From a virus, in the IMG/VR virus record IMGVR_UViG_3300018048_000043, positions 1-28,286 of that record: a DNA stretch of 28,286 nt, one strand, 5' to 3'. Made by a program: the position numbers and the translations under genes. The notes beneath the pieces were generated by a model. The model did no database searches. It was not told the DNA's origin and saw nothing but the letters and a program-made list of their open reading frames with translations. Positions 1 through 8,652 of the stretch are shown one piece after another (positions within the stretch are counted from its first letter, which is position 1; each line of letters starts with the position of its first letter).

Positions 1-315
1 AGAGTTATAAATAATGCAACCGTCTGCTGAGACAGTTACGGTAGAAAACGTTTCATCAGCAATATCAATAATAGCAGTCGTGCCATCTAAGCTGATTGTA
101 ACACTGTCCAAATCTTGTCCACCCGCAGTGTAACCTGTTCCGGTTGCTTCATCAGAATTACCAGTAACATCAGTATAATTTGCGGTGTTCGTATCGTATG
201 TACCTGTTGGTGTTTCTTTAATTAATGCAACTTTAAGCGTGTCAGTATCCAAATCGTGGACACCTCCTAACAACTCTTCTTTGAATGATTTGCAAATAGC
301 AGTTGTAATTGCCAT
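1..315 (-). CDS. conserved phage virion-associated protein (3' end outside window)
   Basis: Partial gene read leftward from an ATG at 315, with at least 105 codons and no stop before the window edge. The start is supported by an AGGAA Shine-Dalgarno about 9 bases upstream. The N-terminal pattern, a short helix followed by GVHDLDTDTLKVALI and then a Thr/Gly/Asp-rich beta region, resembles a widespread family of small phage proteins found among head and neck genes. That likeness is from memory of the family; the exact role is not known. It lies downstream of the capsid genes and beyond a hairpin terminator, so it is probably expressed at a lower level or from its own promoter. Confidence 0.75.
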   Translation of the reverse strand, partial: MAITTAICKSFKEELLGGVHDLDTDTLKVALIKETPTGTYDTNTANYTDVTGNSDEATGTGYTAGGQDLDSVTISLDGTTAIIDIADETFSTVTVSADGCIIYNS

Positions 316-332
316 GCTTCTAAATTCCTATA

Positions 333-364
333 TAAAAGAAAGGAAGAAGGGGGCCGAAGCCCCC
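333..364 (-). terminator. intrinsic terminator downstream of capsid genes
   Basis: On the minus strand GGGGGC and GCCCCC form a perfect 6-bp stem closed by a UUCG tetraloop (349-364). A pyrimidine-rich, T-containing tract (348 down to about 333) follows. It sits between the 135-aa gene and the next leftward gene, so it probably attenuates read-through from the highly expressed capsid genes. Confidence 0.8.
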
Positions 365-377
365 AACTTAGTGTTGC

Positions 378-785
378 TTAGATTTGATCTCGTGCAACTT
401 CGTCTGCTGTGATAGGAGCAGTCATATCTGCAACAAGTGCATAGATACGTGCTTTACCAGCAGTGCCAGTACCAGTTACAGTTGAGACAACATCAATTGT
501 ATCAGCCGCAGTTGTACCCTGTGGTACAGCCGCTTCAGTAACGATGTCTCCCACTGAACCTGTTTGTAGGTTAATTGCAGTCACGATGTCAGCAGACCCG
601 ATTGACAAGTCAGCAACGTGTGCAGTTGAACCAGCACAAGCTTCAGTGATTACTGCACCAGCGGCAAGAACCATGCAGTTAGCAGGAATGCTAATAGCGG
701 TTACTGTGCCAGTGGCAGTTGGAAGTGTAACTTCAGCTTCGTAGATACGAACGCCTTTAGATACAGTCTGTGATAATGTAGCCAT
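378..785 (-). CDS. small Ala/Thr-rich structural protein, possible head decoration
   Basis: A 135-aa protein that begins MATLSQTVSKGVRIYEAEV and is then dominated by Ala, Thr, Val, Ile and Gly with few charged residues, suggesting an all-beta fold. A GGGGG-containing Shine-Dalgarno precedes the ATG at 785. It starts 16 bases after the major capsid gene ends and is followed by a terminator, so it belongs to the capsid transcript. A head decoration or head-stabilising protein is a reasonable guess from position and composition. I do not recognise a defined family. Confidence 0.7.
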   Translation of the reverse strand: MATLSQTVSKGVRIYEAEVTLPTATGTVTAISIPANCMVLAAGAVITEACAGSTAHVADLSIGSADIVTAINLQTGSVGDIVTEAAVPQGTTAADTIDVVSTVTGTGTAGKARIYALVADMTAPITADEVARDQI

Positions 786-800
786 TATAAAATCCCCCTA

Positions 801-1877
801 TTAATAGCCAGTTTGGTAACGTGCAGTGACGATACCTTCAGGACGAAGGATCTTGCGACCGTACAAGTGCATACCACGAACGATGTCAGCGAAGCTGTCT
901 GGATCACGGTAAGTCTCAGTCTTGTTGATCTGCTGGGCAGTAGCAACCGCTGAGTCGTGACCTGCAGTCAAGACACCATAGTTAGTAGCCTGAAGTGTAG
1001 CACTACCTACAGCAGGACCAGTTCCGACAGCAGGCATGTTGTTAGAAACATAGACACGGAAACCGTGCAAGTTGTTAATAACAAGGCCATTCTGAAGACC
1101 TGAACCACCGAAGTCTGAGTTGAAGAGACGTGAGTCTTCATCTTTCAGAGTCTCAGCGAATACTGGGTCAATGACCAACCAACGGCCACTGGTGTCAACA
1201 AACTGCTGATCCAACAGACGGCTCATACGAGAGATGATCTGAAGTGGTGATGCAGAAGCTGTTGTGATAGCAGTAGCGCCCGGTAAACGTGGAACAACTA
1301 CAATTGCTTCACCAGCAACAGCGGCACCGCCATCGTTGAGGTTGAAGTCAGTAGCGTCAAGCTTCATAGAAGCAAGCAGTTCGTCAGAACCTGCAGTTGT
1401 TACTGCCTTAGTTCCGTTGACCGTTGTGTTGACTGTGTCACCAGCAGAATGCAAAGCAGACTGAGTGTAACCTGACAAGTAAGCAAGTACTTCTTGGTCA
1501 TACTGATCACGAAGACGGTATGCCGCACGATCCGTAGCCATTTGCATGAAGTTCACATGTGAGTGCGCTTCTTCAATGTCATCAATCTTGAATGCAAAGT
1601 AGTTTGACTTATCAATTGTCAGTGAGAAATCTTCATCATCAAGATCTTGCGCTGTGATTTGTGAACCACGAGAGTAAGGCTGAACTGAGATTTCAGGCTC
1701 TTTGATGATCTTCACTGAATCACCCATCTGAGCGATTTCACCGAAGTAGTCGTTGTTAGTGATATCTTCTACAGTAGAAGACTTACGGAAAGCAAGCTGT
1801 ACCTGCTTTGAATAGATAATTGGGCTAAAGTTACCATTAGGAAGGTTGCCGTAGCCCGCTGCGCTAGTAAATGCCAT
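801..1877 (-). CDS. major capsid protein
   Basis: About 358 aa. The longest frame opens with a GTG at 1886, but that GTG overlaps the Shine-Dalgarno AAGGAG (1887-1892). The ATG at 1877, 8 bases after AGGAG, is the better start and gives MAFTSAAGYGNLPNGNF. The protein shows the pattern of phage coat proteins in marine podoviruses: an early segment about binding and folding of the shell (VEDITNNDYFGEIAQMGDSV), a central Ala/Gly-rich region and a C-terminal part ending RKILRPEGIVTARYQTGY. It follows the probable scaffold gene and a 275-bp leader. Fold assignment (HK97-like) is inferred from family knowledge and not shown by a motif. Confidence 0.88.
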   Translation of the reverse strand: MAFTSAAGYGNLPNGNFSPIIYSKQVQLAFRKSSTVEDITNNDYFGEIAQMGDSVKIIKEPEISVQPYSRGSQITAQDLDDEDFSLTIDKSNYFAFKIDDIEEAHSHVNFMQMATDRAAYRLRDQYDQEVLAYLSGYTQSALHSAGDTVNTTVNGTKAVTTAGSDELLASMKLDATDFNLNDGGAAVAGEAIVVVPRLPGATAITTASASPLQIISRMSRLLDQQFVDTSGRWLVIDPVFAETLKDEDSRLFNSDFGGSGLQNGLVINNLHGFRVYVSNNMPAVGTGPAVGSATLQATNYGVLTAGHDSAVATAQQINKTETYRDPDSFADIVRGMHLYGRKILRPEGIVTARYQTGY

Positions 1878-1887
1878 GATGGACACT

Positions 1888-2152
1888 CCTTATAATAGCA
1901 TGGGTTAGGTTCTCGTGTAACTTCGCCAGAGGCCATCTAACATCAGGGTGGTATAGTCACCGGCCAAAGTGATCATACGGCCTGCGTAGTTTGGGTGTTC
2001 TGTGAAGGTGAAATAAGACTTCCCGCTAATTTAACAACTGGCCTGAAGTTAAACTAACGGTGCATTTTATTTCAAGTTATTTTGTGGGTATCCGCAAGGG
2101 GGCCACAATAATACACTTAGTTATATTTAAAATAGTATAAAAGTCAACAAAT
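1888..2152 (-). promoter_or_regulatory. 275-bp non-coding leader of the capsid gene
   Basis: No long ORF lies between the scaffold and capsid genes. On the minus strand, 2057 down to 2026 forms a hairpin with a 10-bp stem (TTAGTTTAAC / GTTAAATTAG, two G-U pairs). TGTGG and CCACA arms also flank 2080-2108. A 23-codon frame (1976 to 1905, MITLAGDYTTLMLDGLWRSY then TRT) is open, with no stop in that frame back to 2031. The region could be a promoter plus structured 5' leader for high-level capsid expression; which of these applies cannot be decided from sequence. Confidence 0.45.
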
Positions 2153-3028
2153 TTATCGTGCTGAACCAGATACGTCCATGATAAATCTATCTTCTCTCAT
2201 TGCTGTTGCAACCTCTTCTTGGATTGCTTCATATTGATCGGCAGTCATTTTTAATATTTCAGACTCCCGAATAATTCTTCCTTCACTTCCAGATCCAGGA
2301 TTAGATCTTTCAGTTTTTGTTCCTACTTTTTTAGCAGCTTCTTTAGACGAAGAACTACGTTTTGCTTTAATTCCTTTATCCGCTTTATAAAGGTCAATAG
2401 CCCTTGATGCAGATAAAGCATCGGAATCATTGTGGATAAGCGCGTCTTTAACCCACTGAGGTTGTTCATCAACCCAATCTTGGAAATCATCGCTGTCACG
2501 TATTTCTTCAAAATCTGGTTGCAATCGCATAAGCTCTGCTTCAGCCTTCTCACGGATAGCCTCCATTTTCATTTCGTCAATTTGCTTAAACTTAGATTCA
2601 AACTCAGACGCTTGTTCGTGGGCTTTTTTCATGGCAATTGTTTCCACAATTTTAGCCACATCTGGGTATTGTTCCATCCAAGACTCTAATTCTGTCTCAG
2701 ATTTTGGATATTTTATTTCCTTCTTGGTAGAAGCATCAAGTTGCGATCTTAACTCATCAATTTGAGTTTGTAACTCTGCCTCTTTCTTCTGCGAGTGTCT
2801 GCGCAGATCGCCATACCTTTTCTTAAAGGTCTTCTCCTCTGCTCCCTCTGGATCTGGGCCATCGTCAACAGATTCTTCTGCGTTTGTTTCATTTCCTTTA
2901 TTAAGAAGCTCCTCTAGCTCTTTTTCTTCGTCTTCGATTCTCTTCTTGTTTGCGTTACGCTTTGCAAAGCCAGATGCTACTTTGACTTGCTCTACTTTTT
3001 CTACCATTTCGGTTGTTGTGGTTGACAT
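2153..3028 (-). CDS. probable capsid scaffolding protein
   Basis: A 291-aa highly charged, Glu/Lys-rich protein, predicted mostly alpha-helical. Long heptad-like stretches run from about residues 25 to 170 (for example IEDEEKELEELLNKG and KKEAELQTQIDELRSQL). The middle resembles sequences seen in phage scaffolds, with SETELESWMEQYPDVAKIVE and a QPDFEEIRDSDDFQDWV segment. It sits immediately upstream of the major capsid gene in transcription order, the usual place for a scaffold. An AAAGGA Shine-Dalgarno precedes the ATG at 3028. No protease active site is visible, so this looks like scaffold only. Confidence 0.82.
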   Translation of the reverse strand: MSTTTTEMVEKVEQVKVASGFAKRNANKKRIEDEEKELEELLNKGNETNAEESVDDGPDPEGAEEKTFKKRYGDLRRHSQKKEAELQTQIDELRSQLDASTKKEIKYPKSETELESWMEQYPDVAKIVETIAMKKAHEQASEFESKFKQIDEMKMEAIREKAEAELMRLQPDFEEIRDSDDFQDWVDEQPQWVKDALIHNDSDALSASRAIDLYKADKGIKAKRSSSSKEAAKKVGTKTERSNPGSGSEGRIIRESEILKMTADQYEAIQEEVATAMREDRFIMDVSGSAR

Positions 3029-3110
3029 ATGTTTTCCTTTACGTCTGGGGCTAACGGTAGCTTTTTAGGGCGTTAGGTAGCCAGTTAAGATGTGAATTAT
3101 TTTTTAAAAG

Positions 3111-4490
3111 CTAATTCACCTCGCTTTCTTCTTCTCTATCTTGCGCCTCTTGTCTATCTCTATCTGCCTGAACAGCATCTCTAAAATCTTCTATTTCGTC
3201 TTGAACTTCCTGCTTTTGTGCTTCTTTTTCTGCCTCTGAAATTCCTTCTATATCAAAAGGATCAGGCCCTTCTGTTTCTGGCCTGCTTTGTTTTGCTTCT
3301 GAGATAGCTTCTTGGGCTTTTTGTTGATTATACTTAGGACCAAAGTAAAAATCATTTTCATATTCTTTTGGATCAAGATCATATTCTTTTAATTTAGTTT
3401 CTATGAAATCATCTGCACCTTGAAGATATCCAGCTTCTTCTATCGCTGTTCCGATACCAAACGTACCAAAGAATTTACTAGCTGCTTTTCCTTTACTTCC
3501 TTCTTTATGTGGAGAGTTGTTCCAATCTTTAGCAAATTTAGAATCCGGATCAATCGCAGCGAGTTTATCCATTGTATCTACATAGTTATTATATTGTTCT
3601 TTTTGTTTTGTTGCCCGCTCCTCGTCTTCTGGACCTTCATCCATAGCGTTGACTGGGGCAACTTCAGGTTGTTTTATTTCTGGAGTTGTAGGAGATGCAA
3701 GCTCTTGGGCAGTAGCTTTTCTATATCCCGCTGGTGGATTTGTTATTGGCCTACCGTTAACAAATTGAACAGGTACTCTTTCTCCATTGGGTCCAATGTA
3801 CGTTTCTGTTGTTACAGTAGGCTGTAAAGATTGACCTAATTTCATAGCTGGATTAAGTACAAATTCTGAAAAACTTGGTGAAGGTTGTTGGGATTGAGGA
3901 GATACAAAAATTCCTTGATTAGCATGTAAAGCTTTCTTTTTGAGTCCTGTAGCAAATGGATTTCTTACCATTCCTCCCGAAGCCAATGGTAGAGACTCAA
4001 TCATTTCACTTGTTTCAGCCTCAAAATCAACATCATCTTCGATTACGGCTTCTTCGGCATTGCCCATTTGCCCCATGTCTTCCATCTTCTGGAGTCCTGC
4101 TTTCGCCTTTTGGCGGAGTTTCATGAGATTTTCTAGGCCGATATAGCGTACAACATCAGCAGGAAAAACAAATTCACCTTCGCTAAGTTGTGCAGGAATA
4201 TCATCTCTAACTTCCTTTTGAGTAGATCCTGAAGGAACTTCATTTCCTGATACTGGATCAACGGTTCCTCCTTCATCTTCTAATCCCCCCTCAGCAAAGG
4301 AAGATGTTTCTGGCTGTTTGTTTTTTTTAGCTAAAAGATCATTAATTTGTTTTTCAATTTTTTCTCTTTCTTTTTCAGTATCACTACCTTTGAAAAACAT
4401 CTCCATTCCATTATGAGAAAACTTGTGTCCTTTTCTTCGTTTGTCATAAGTAAGTTTAATGGAATCCATTTGAGTATTAATGTCAGACAT
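3111..4490 (-). CDS. 459-aa phage protein of unknown function with RDDIPAQLSEGEFV motif
   Basis: An acidic, low-complexity-rich protein. Residues 65-118 hold a recognisable block: FAEGGLEDEGGT, then EVPSGSTQKEVRDDIPAQLS and EGEFVFPADVVRYIG. I know this block from proteins encoded near portal genes in marine phages, where no function is assigned. A second Gly motif, ASGGMV, is at 170-175, and the C-terminal third is rich in Glu, Asp and Gln. It overlaps the 77-aa gene by 8 bases and lies between portal and scaffold, so a head-assembly or ejected internal protein is plausible. The stop codon lies inside an 8-bp inverted repeat (GTGAATTA/TAATTCAC, 3092-3119). Confidence 0.75.
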   Translation of the reverse strand: MSDINTQMDSIKLTYDKRRKGHKFSHNGMEMFFKGSDTEKEREKIEKQINDLLAKKNKQPETSSFAEGGLEDEGGTVDPVSGNEVPSGSTQKEVRDDIPAQLSEGEFVFPADVVRYIGLENLMKLRQKAKAGLQKMEDMGQMGNAEEAVIEDDVDFEAETSEMIESLPLASGGMVRNPFATGLKKKALHANQGIFVSPQSQQPSPSFSEFVLNPAMKLGQSLQPTVTTETYIGPNGERVPVQFVNGRPITNPPAGYRKATAQELASPTTPEIKQPEVAPVNAMDEGPEDEERATKQKEQYNNYVDTMDKLAAIDPDSKFAKDWNNSPHKEGSKGKAASKFFGTFGIGTAIEEAGYLQGADDFIETKLKEYDLDPKEYENDFYFGPKYNQQKAQEAISEAKQSRPETEGPDPFDIEGISEAEKEAQKQEVQDEIEDFRDAVQADRDRQEAQDREEESEVN

Positions 4491-4716
4491 TAGATAAAGC
4501 CTCGTCGTGTAGATACTTTAATGCACGAAGTGCTTGTACTGCACCCTGTGCTTGATGAATTGCAACTATATTGTCCGATTGTTCCAATTTCTTGTGGCTT
4601 TCAGCAATTTGTATATCTAGATATTCGCAAAAAGCTTCCCATTGTCTGTTGTTACTGCAAAGGGGTTTGAGTTTGCTGACCACCTTCTTGCGGTAATCCT
4701 TGTCCACCTTGTTCAT
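4483..4716 (-). CDS. small helical phage protein overlapping portal 3' end
   Basis: A 77-aa predicted all-helical protein (MNKVDKDYRKKVVSKLKPL start, then QWEAFCEYLD and LEQSDNIVAIHQAQGAVQAL). Its first ~21 codons overlap the portal C-terminal coding region in another frame, so that stretch encodes two proteins. Its own end overlaps the next gene by 8 bases. The KVDxxYRxxVxxxLxPL opening is a pattern I have seen in small phage proteins that follow portal genes. Function is unknown. Confidence 0.72.
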   Translation of the reverse strand: MNKVDKDYRKKVVSKLKPLCSNNRQWEAFCEYLDIQIAESHKKLEQSDNIVAIHQAQGAVQALRALKYLHDEALSNV

Positions 4717-6778
4717 TACCTGTAAATCCTTGCTCTCCCGGAACCGGAGATTGTCCTACACCAATGTTTCCTCCGCCAGCACCAGAAGTATCTGCCACAT
4801 TAGGTGGCCCTCCATCTGGTTGCGCAGGAGCAGGTGGTGCATTTTGTTGCATGAGTTTTTGTTGGAGTGCAGCTTCTTCGTAGCTGTTAGTAACTTTATC
4901 TGGATCAAGATCCATAGATTTTGCAATCTCCCTAACAATATACGGGAATTTAGCAAATGGCGCAAGTGTTGGATTAGAAGCAACTTGCATGAACTGCATA
5001 AGGCGCTGTGACCGTACTTCATTAGCCATCAACGACTCTGTACCTCTGGCTTTAACATCTAAGTCACCTTTAATATCAGGATCAAAATCAAACTGCATAT
5101 TAAATGAGAACATTGCTTTACCAAGTGGTGAAAGCAAATAATCATCTACATTTTTAATTACTGTTTTAATGCCACCAGCAGCAGCATTCATCAACATTGA
5201 TATACCAGATGCTGTACGCCCTACACCGGCTACACCAGTCTGTCCGTGAGCAAAAGATGGGAAGCCCGTTGACTCATCCGCTAAAACTCGCGCTTTGTCA
5301 AACAACTGCATATTCTCATTAGATACATTCGGGAACTTTGTACCGAAGATAGCTTGACCCGGTGCACCGCCCTGACGACGGAATACTTTACCCGGATACA
5401 CTGAGAGATCTTGACCAGGAACTAAATTTGTCTCATCAATCTCAATGAGCAAGTTACCTGACAAGACTGCATTGTCCACCGCCATGCGCATAAAACCGTT
5501 CATCAGCGTTTGCGTATCGTCCATGTTTTCTGCGATACCTACACCAAAGAATGAGTATGGATTTAACTCATACGGAACTGCATAGTATGGTATGTTGGCG
5601 GGCTTAAATGGGTTAATAACAGCGCGAATAATACGGCCATTACAATACCAAATATTAGCTTGTACTTCGTTGTGTTCACTTACGTCTTCTGGAATTTCAA
5701 CGCCAGCTTGTTCAAGAATATCCGTGTCTACAGACCCCCAATACTCTAGAACTTCAAAACGCTCAATGTCGTGATCCGTTGTGTAGTCTCGTAGATCATC
5801 TTCCCAGTATTTTTTTACGTAACCTTCGCCATGAGCAATGACATCATCAATAACAGTTTTGCGGAAGAATGGGCGACTCTTTAACGCTCTAACCTGTGAA
5901 CGTGACATTTTGTGACGCTCAATAACGTACTGCGCCTCATCCATGCTAGATGCATCTGGGTCAGGGAAAAAGTTCCATACAGAAACGTGGGACGTAGAGG
6001 GAACCGTTTTAAATATCGGAGTGTATTCCCCTTCCTCGTCCCAATTCGGGTATTCTTTGTCTGATGCAAACGGACCTTTCATAATCCCAGTACCAAACAA
6101 AGCCATTTCAAAAGCTGTAGATCGTAACTGCTTAGACGCATACGATTCTTCTAACTGATCCATAATTTTCTTTTCCATGCGCTTTGCAGCAATCATGGAT
6201 GGAGAAAAAGTAATCTGAGTTGCAGTTACTCCTGCGCCTTCTTTAAGACCTTCTACATCCCCTAGTTTTTCGGATAGTGGTCCTAACTTTTCAGATAAAC
6301 TTAAAGCTGTTGCACCCGGAGGTAAATCATTACCATCCCCAGAAAATCCATACAAAGACTCCATTGCTTGATTTTCTGGTGCATTAGGTTGCATATCAAA
6401 ATGAACATTTTCTGCAACACCCTCTGGTAAAGTCGTAGGTTCTACAGAAATTGGGAACTTGTGATTGGCAAACAATACGTCAATGATTTGCCCGTATGCC
6501 GCAAGAGTTTTTGTTTTTGTAACTTTTACAAATACGCGAGATTTCTCTGCTTCTGTAAACTGTACATCAGGACCATATAATCCCCTGTAGTTTCTATAAG
6601 CACGGAGCCATCGCTCTTCATCTTGGCGGCGTGTATCTTCTGCTTTTTGGTATCGCTCCATTACATGACGAACTAGGCTTTGAAGTTCTGTAGGCTCTTC
6701 ATATGAGTCTTCCACATCTGACAGTGTTATCTGTACATCTGCTTCTGTGACATCATAAATATCGTCTTGTTCTTCCAT
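4652..6778 (-). CDS. portal (head-tail connector) protein
   Basis: A 708-aa protein immediately downstream of the large terminase, the standard position and size for a podovirus portal. It would form the dodecameric ring at the capsid vertex through which DNA is packaged. Visible family-like segments are the opening helix with RYQKAEDTRRQDEERWLRAY, the SVWNFFPDPDASSMDEAQYV core stretch, the YWGSVDTDILEQ region, and GIAENMDDTQTLMNGFMRMA with GRTASGISMLMNAAAGGIK in the second half. The last ~80 residues are Pro/Gln/Gly-rich (APPAPAQPDGGPP) and probably disordered. The assignment is firm from context and pattern; no catalytic motif is expected. Confidence 0.9.
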   Translation of the reverse strand: MEEQDDIYDVTEADVQITLSDVEDSYEEPTELQSLVRHVMERYQKAEDTRRQDEERWLRAYRNYRGLYGPDVQFTEAEKSRVFVKVTKTKTLAAYGQIIDVLFANHKFPISVEPTTLPEGVAENVHFDMQPNAPENQAMESLYGFSGDGNDLPPGATALSLSEKLGPLSEKLGDVEGLKEGAGVTATQITFSPSMIAAKRMEKKIMDQLEESYASKQLRSTAFEMALFGTGIMKGPFASDKEYPNWDEEGEYTPIFKTVPSTSHVSVWNFFPDPDASSMDEAQYVIERHKMSRSQVRALKSRPFFRKTVIDDVIAHGEGYVKKYWEDDLRDYTTDHDIERFEVLEYWGSVDTDILEQAGVEIPEDVSEHNEVQANIWYCNGRIIRAVINPFKPANIPYYAVPYELNPYSFFGVGIAENMDDTQTLMNGFMRMAVDNAVLSGNLLIEIDETNLVPGQDLSVYPGKVFRRQGGAPGQAIFGTKFPNVSNENMQLFDKARVLADESTGFPSFAHGQTGVAGVGRTASGISMLMNAAAGGIKTVIKNVDDYLLSPLGKAMFSFNMQFDFDPDIKGDLDVKARGTESLMANEVRSQRLMQFMQVASNPTLAPFAKFPYIVREIAKSMDLDPDKVTNSYEEAALQQKLMQQNAPPAPAQPDGGPPNVADTSGAGGGNIGVGQSPVPGEQGFTGNEQGGQGLPQEGGQQTQTPLQ

Positions 6779-6780
6779 TT

Positions 6781-8367
6781 TTAATATCCAAATTTATTGT
6801 CTGCAGGAGCATATCCCGACGGACGTTGGTGAGCAGGATCATAATCCCAAATAGAGAATCTTGGTCTAGACATAATACCGTAGCGAAGTGCATCATAAAG
6901 ATGATCTTCTGCTTTAGTATCAACGTCTTCTCTTGTTTTTTTATCAAGAGGCAATATAGGTAGTTGTGAAATTATGTTTGTGCAGTTGTTAAAAAATACG
7001 ATTCTTGGTTCTTCTGTAAACTCGTCTACTTGCAATCTTCTATGTATCTCGTTTTTACCTGCAATACGAGAACCTGCAGATCTATCGGACGGCCTCCAGC
7101 GACATCCTTTTTGAATCATCTGTTCAGCAAGTGATGGTCCTGTATCACCACGTTTATGCCAGCAGGAGCTATCAAGAACTCCGTATTTTATATTCCCGTC
7201 TTGGGATTCGAGATCCAATACCATGTCCGCAAGATCAGTCGCCAAGACTTTACTAACATATAGCTCACGATAGACAACAAGCTGTTCGTCAGGTGATACA
7301 GCAAACCAAACAACAGCAGAGTAAGAACCATAGCCATAATCGCAGGCACGAAATTTAACCCAATTCCTAGGAATATCAAAAGGCTCAACAGTATGTACTT
7401 GTCTGTTAAATTCTGGAAAGGCGGCACCTTCTGCAACATCCCAATTACCCTCTAATAACTGCTTCCGCTGATGCTCTGGTAAAGATAACAGCATTGCTTC
7501 ATAATCACCCTGCTCACACAGATATGGATTATCTACAAGCATAGCCGGTATAAATCTACGTTTAAATAGTGCTTCACCCGCCTTGCTGTGATTTGAAGGA
7601 TATACTAAAGTTGTTCCTGTTTCAATATCTGTTGCATCAAAAGCTTTTGTTGGTGGCGAAGGATCAATAAACATTTTCTTAACCCAAGCATGTCCGGGAC
7701 CACCGGGGTTAGTTGTTGCTCGCATATACACCGGTAAATCGGATGCCGTGCTTCGCAAACGAGAACGCATATAGTTCCAAGCAAATGGCGTAGCCCATTG
7801 TGTCAATTCATCAAAACCTACCCAACTAAAAGCAAGACCCTGATAACGCATCACGTCTTCGTCGCGGTCTAGGTAGGAGAACCACAAACGAGCACCAGAT
7901 GGAGCAGTCCATTGCATCTTACGCTCTGACCACTTAATTCCTGGCCAGATCTTTGGATACATCTCCTGAGACTTCCATATAAGCTCTCTAAGCTCCTCTG
8001 TAGTGTGTCGTAATAACAAACCACTAAAAGAGGGATGACCCATGAATCTGAGAGGATCTGCGAGCATTGCGTAGGACTTACCACCACCTGCTGCGCCGCC
8101 GTACAGCACTTCGCGTTCACCTGCTGCCAAGAACTCGGTCTGAGGCCCTGGATTTGGTTTGAAGATAACATTAGCAGTTTCTTCAGGACGAATAGGTTCA
8201 AACTCTTCCTGTTCTTCTAGATTTTCTTTAACTAATATCTTCGGTTGTTCTTTCTTTGGTTGCGCCGAGACGGGTACTTTCGATTTTCTCCGCTTCCGCG
8301 ATTGCCTTTTGGTACCTTCTGGCCCATTCGCGGATAGTTGCAACTCGTCTTTTATTTGATTGCTCAC
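6781..8367 (-). CDS. terL: terminase large subunit
   Basis: A 528-aa DNA-packaging motor and headful nuclease. The ATPase domain shows Walker A GAAGGGKS (residues 91-98), Walker B VGFDEL with D186-E187, and the coupling motif RATTNPGG (216-223). The RNase H-like nuclease shows candidate metal-binding Asp residues at D343 (RACDYGYG), D399 (GVLDSSCW) and D488 or D492 (EDHLYDALRYGI). The first possible start is GTG 8367 and the only other one nearby is TTG 8343. Both lie inside the upstream gene, giving a 116-140-base overlap, and the Shine-Dalgarno is weak, so the N-terminus is uncertain. It docks on the portal encoded next. Confidence 0.95.
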   Translation of the reverse strand: MSNQIKDELQLSANGPEGTKRQSRKRRKSKVPVSAQPKKEQPKILVKENLEEQEEFEPIRPEETANVIFKPNPGPQTEFLAAGEREVLYGGAAGGGKSYAMLADPLRFMGHPSFSGLLLRHTTEELRELIWKSQEMYPKIWPGIKWSERKMQWTAPSGARLWFSYLDRDEDVMRYQGLAFSWVGFDELTQWATPFAWNYMRSRLRSTASDLPVYMRATTNPGGPGHAWVKKMFIDPSPPTKAFDATDIETGTTLVYPSNHSKAGEALFKRRFIPAMLVDNPYLCEQGDYEAMLLSLPEHQRKQLLEGNWDVAEGAAFPEFNRQVHTVEPFDIPRNWVKFRACDYGYGSYSAVVWFAVSPDEQLVVYRELYVSKVLATDLADMVLDLESQDGNIKYGVLDSSCWHKRGDTGPSLAEQMIQKGCRWRPSDRSAGSRIAGKNEIHRRLQVDEFTEEPRIVFFNNCTNIISQLPILPLDKKTREDVDTKAEDHLYDALRYGIMSRPRFSIWDYDPAHQRPSGYAPADNKFGY

Positions 8368-8650
8368 TTTCGACTCGTTTCTTCAGACCTACGTGAGAGA
8401 TGCTTCTTCCTGTTTGCTTAGTCAGCCAATTAGAAACTTCTCTGTAGCTATACTGCTGTAAATATTCCTTTGCCTTTTCCAGTGCTCTAAGCTCTCTTGG
8501 AATAGGTAATAACATATCCGAATCTTCTGGATGTTCTGTGTACCCAAAAGGAATAGTACGAGCAATCCGTGGTATTGCTATAAACTCTTCATCTTTAGTG
8601 ATATTTTCTGGCTGTGGTAAAATCCACTTGCCAGCAGATCGTGCGGACAT
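8228..8650 (-). CDS. HTH protein preceding terL, possible terminase accessory subunit
   Basis: A 140-aa protein. The middle contains a recombinase/terminase-type helix-turn-helix pattern (YSYREVSNWLTKQTGRSISH, about residues 68-87) followed by a very basic helix (VESEQSNKRRVATIREWARR). It lies between the small and large terminase genes and shares up to 140 bases with the terL 5' end. DNA binding during packaging initiation is inferred from the HTH and the location. It may instead be the true small terminase, with the next upstream gene serving another role. Confidence 0.72.
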   Translation of the reverse strand: MSARSAGKWILPQPENITKDEEFIAIPRIARTIPFGYTEHPEDSDMLLPIPRELRALEKAKEYLQQYSYREVSNWLTKQTGRSISHVGLKKRVESEQSNKRRVATIREWARRYQKAIAEAEKIESTRLGATKERTTEDIS

Positions 8651-8652
8651 AT

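Noticed and set aside
463-744. 93-codon rightward frame
   Set aside because: Exact antisense shadow of the Ala/Thr-rich structural gene on the minus strand.
3420-3827. 135-codon rightward frame inside the 459-aa gene
   Set aside because: Phe/Ser/Trp-rich composition typical of the complement of a Lys/Glu-rich gene; no ribosome site.
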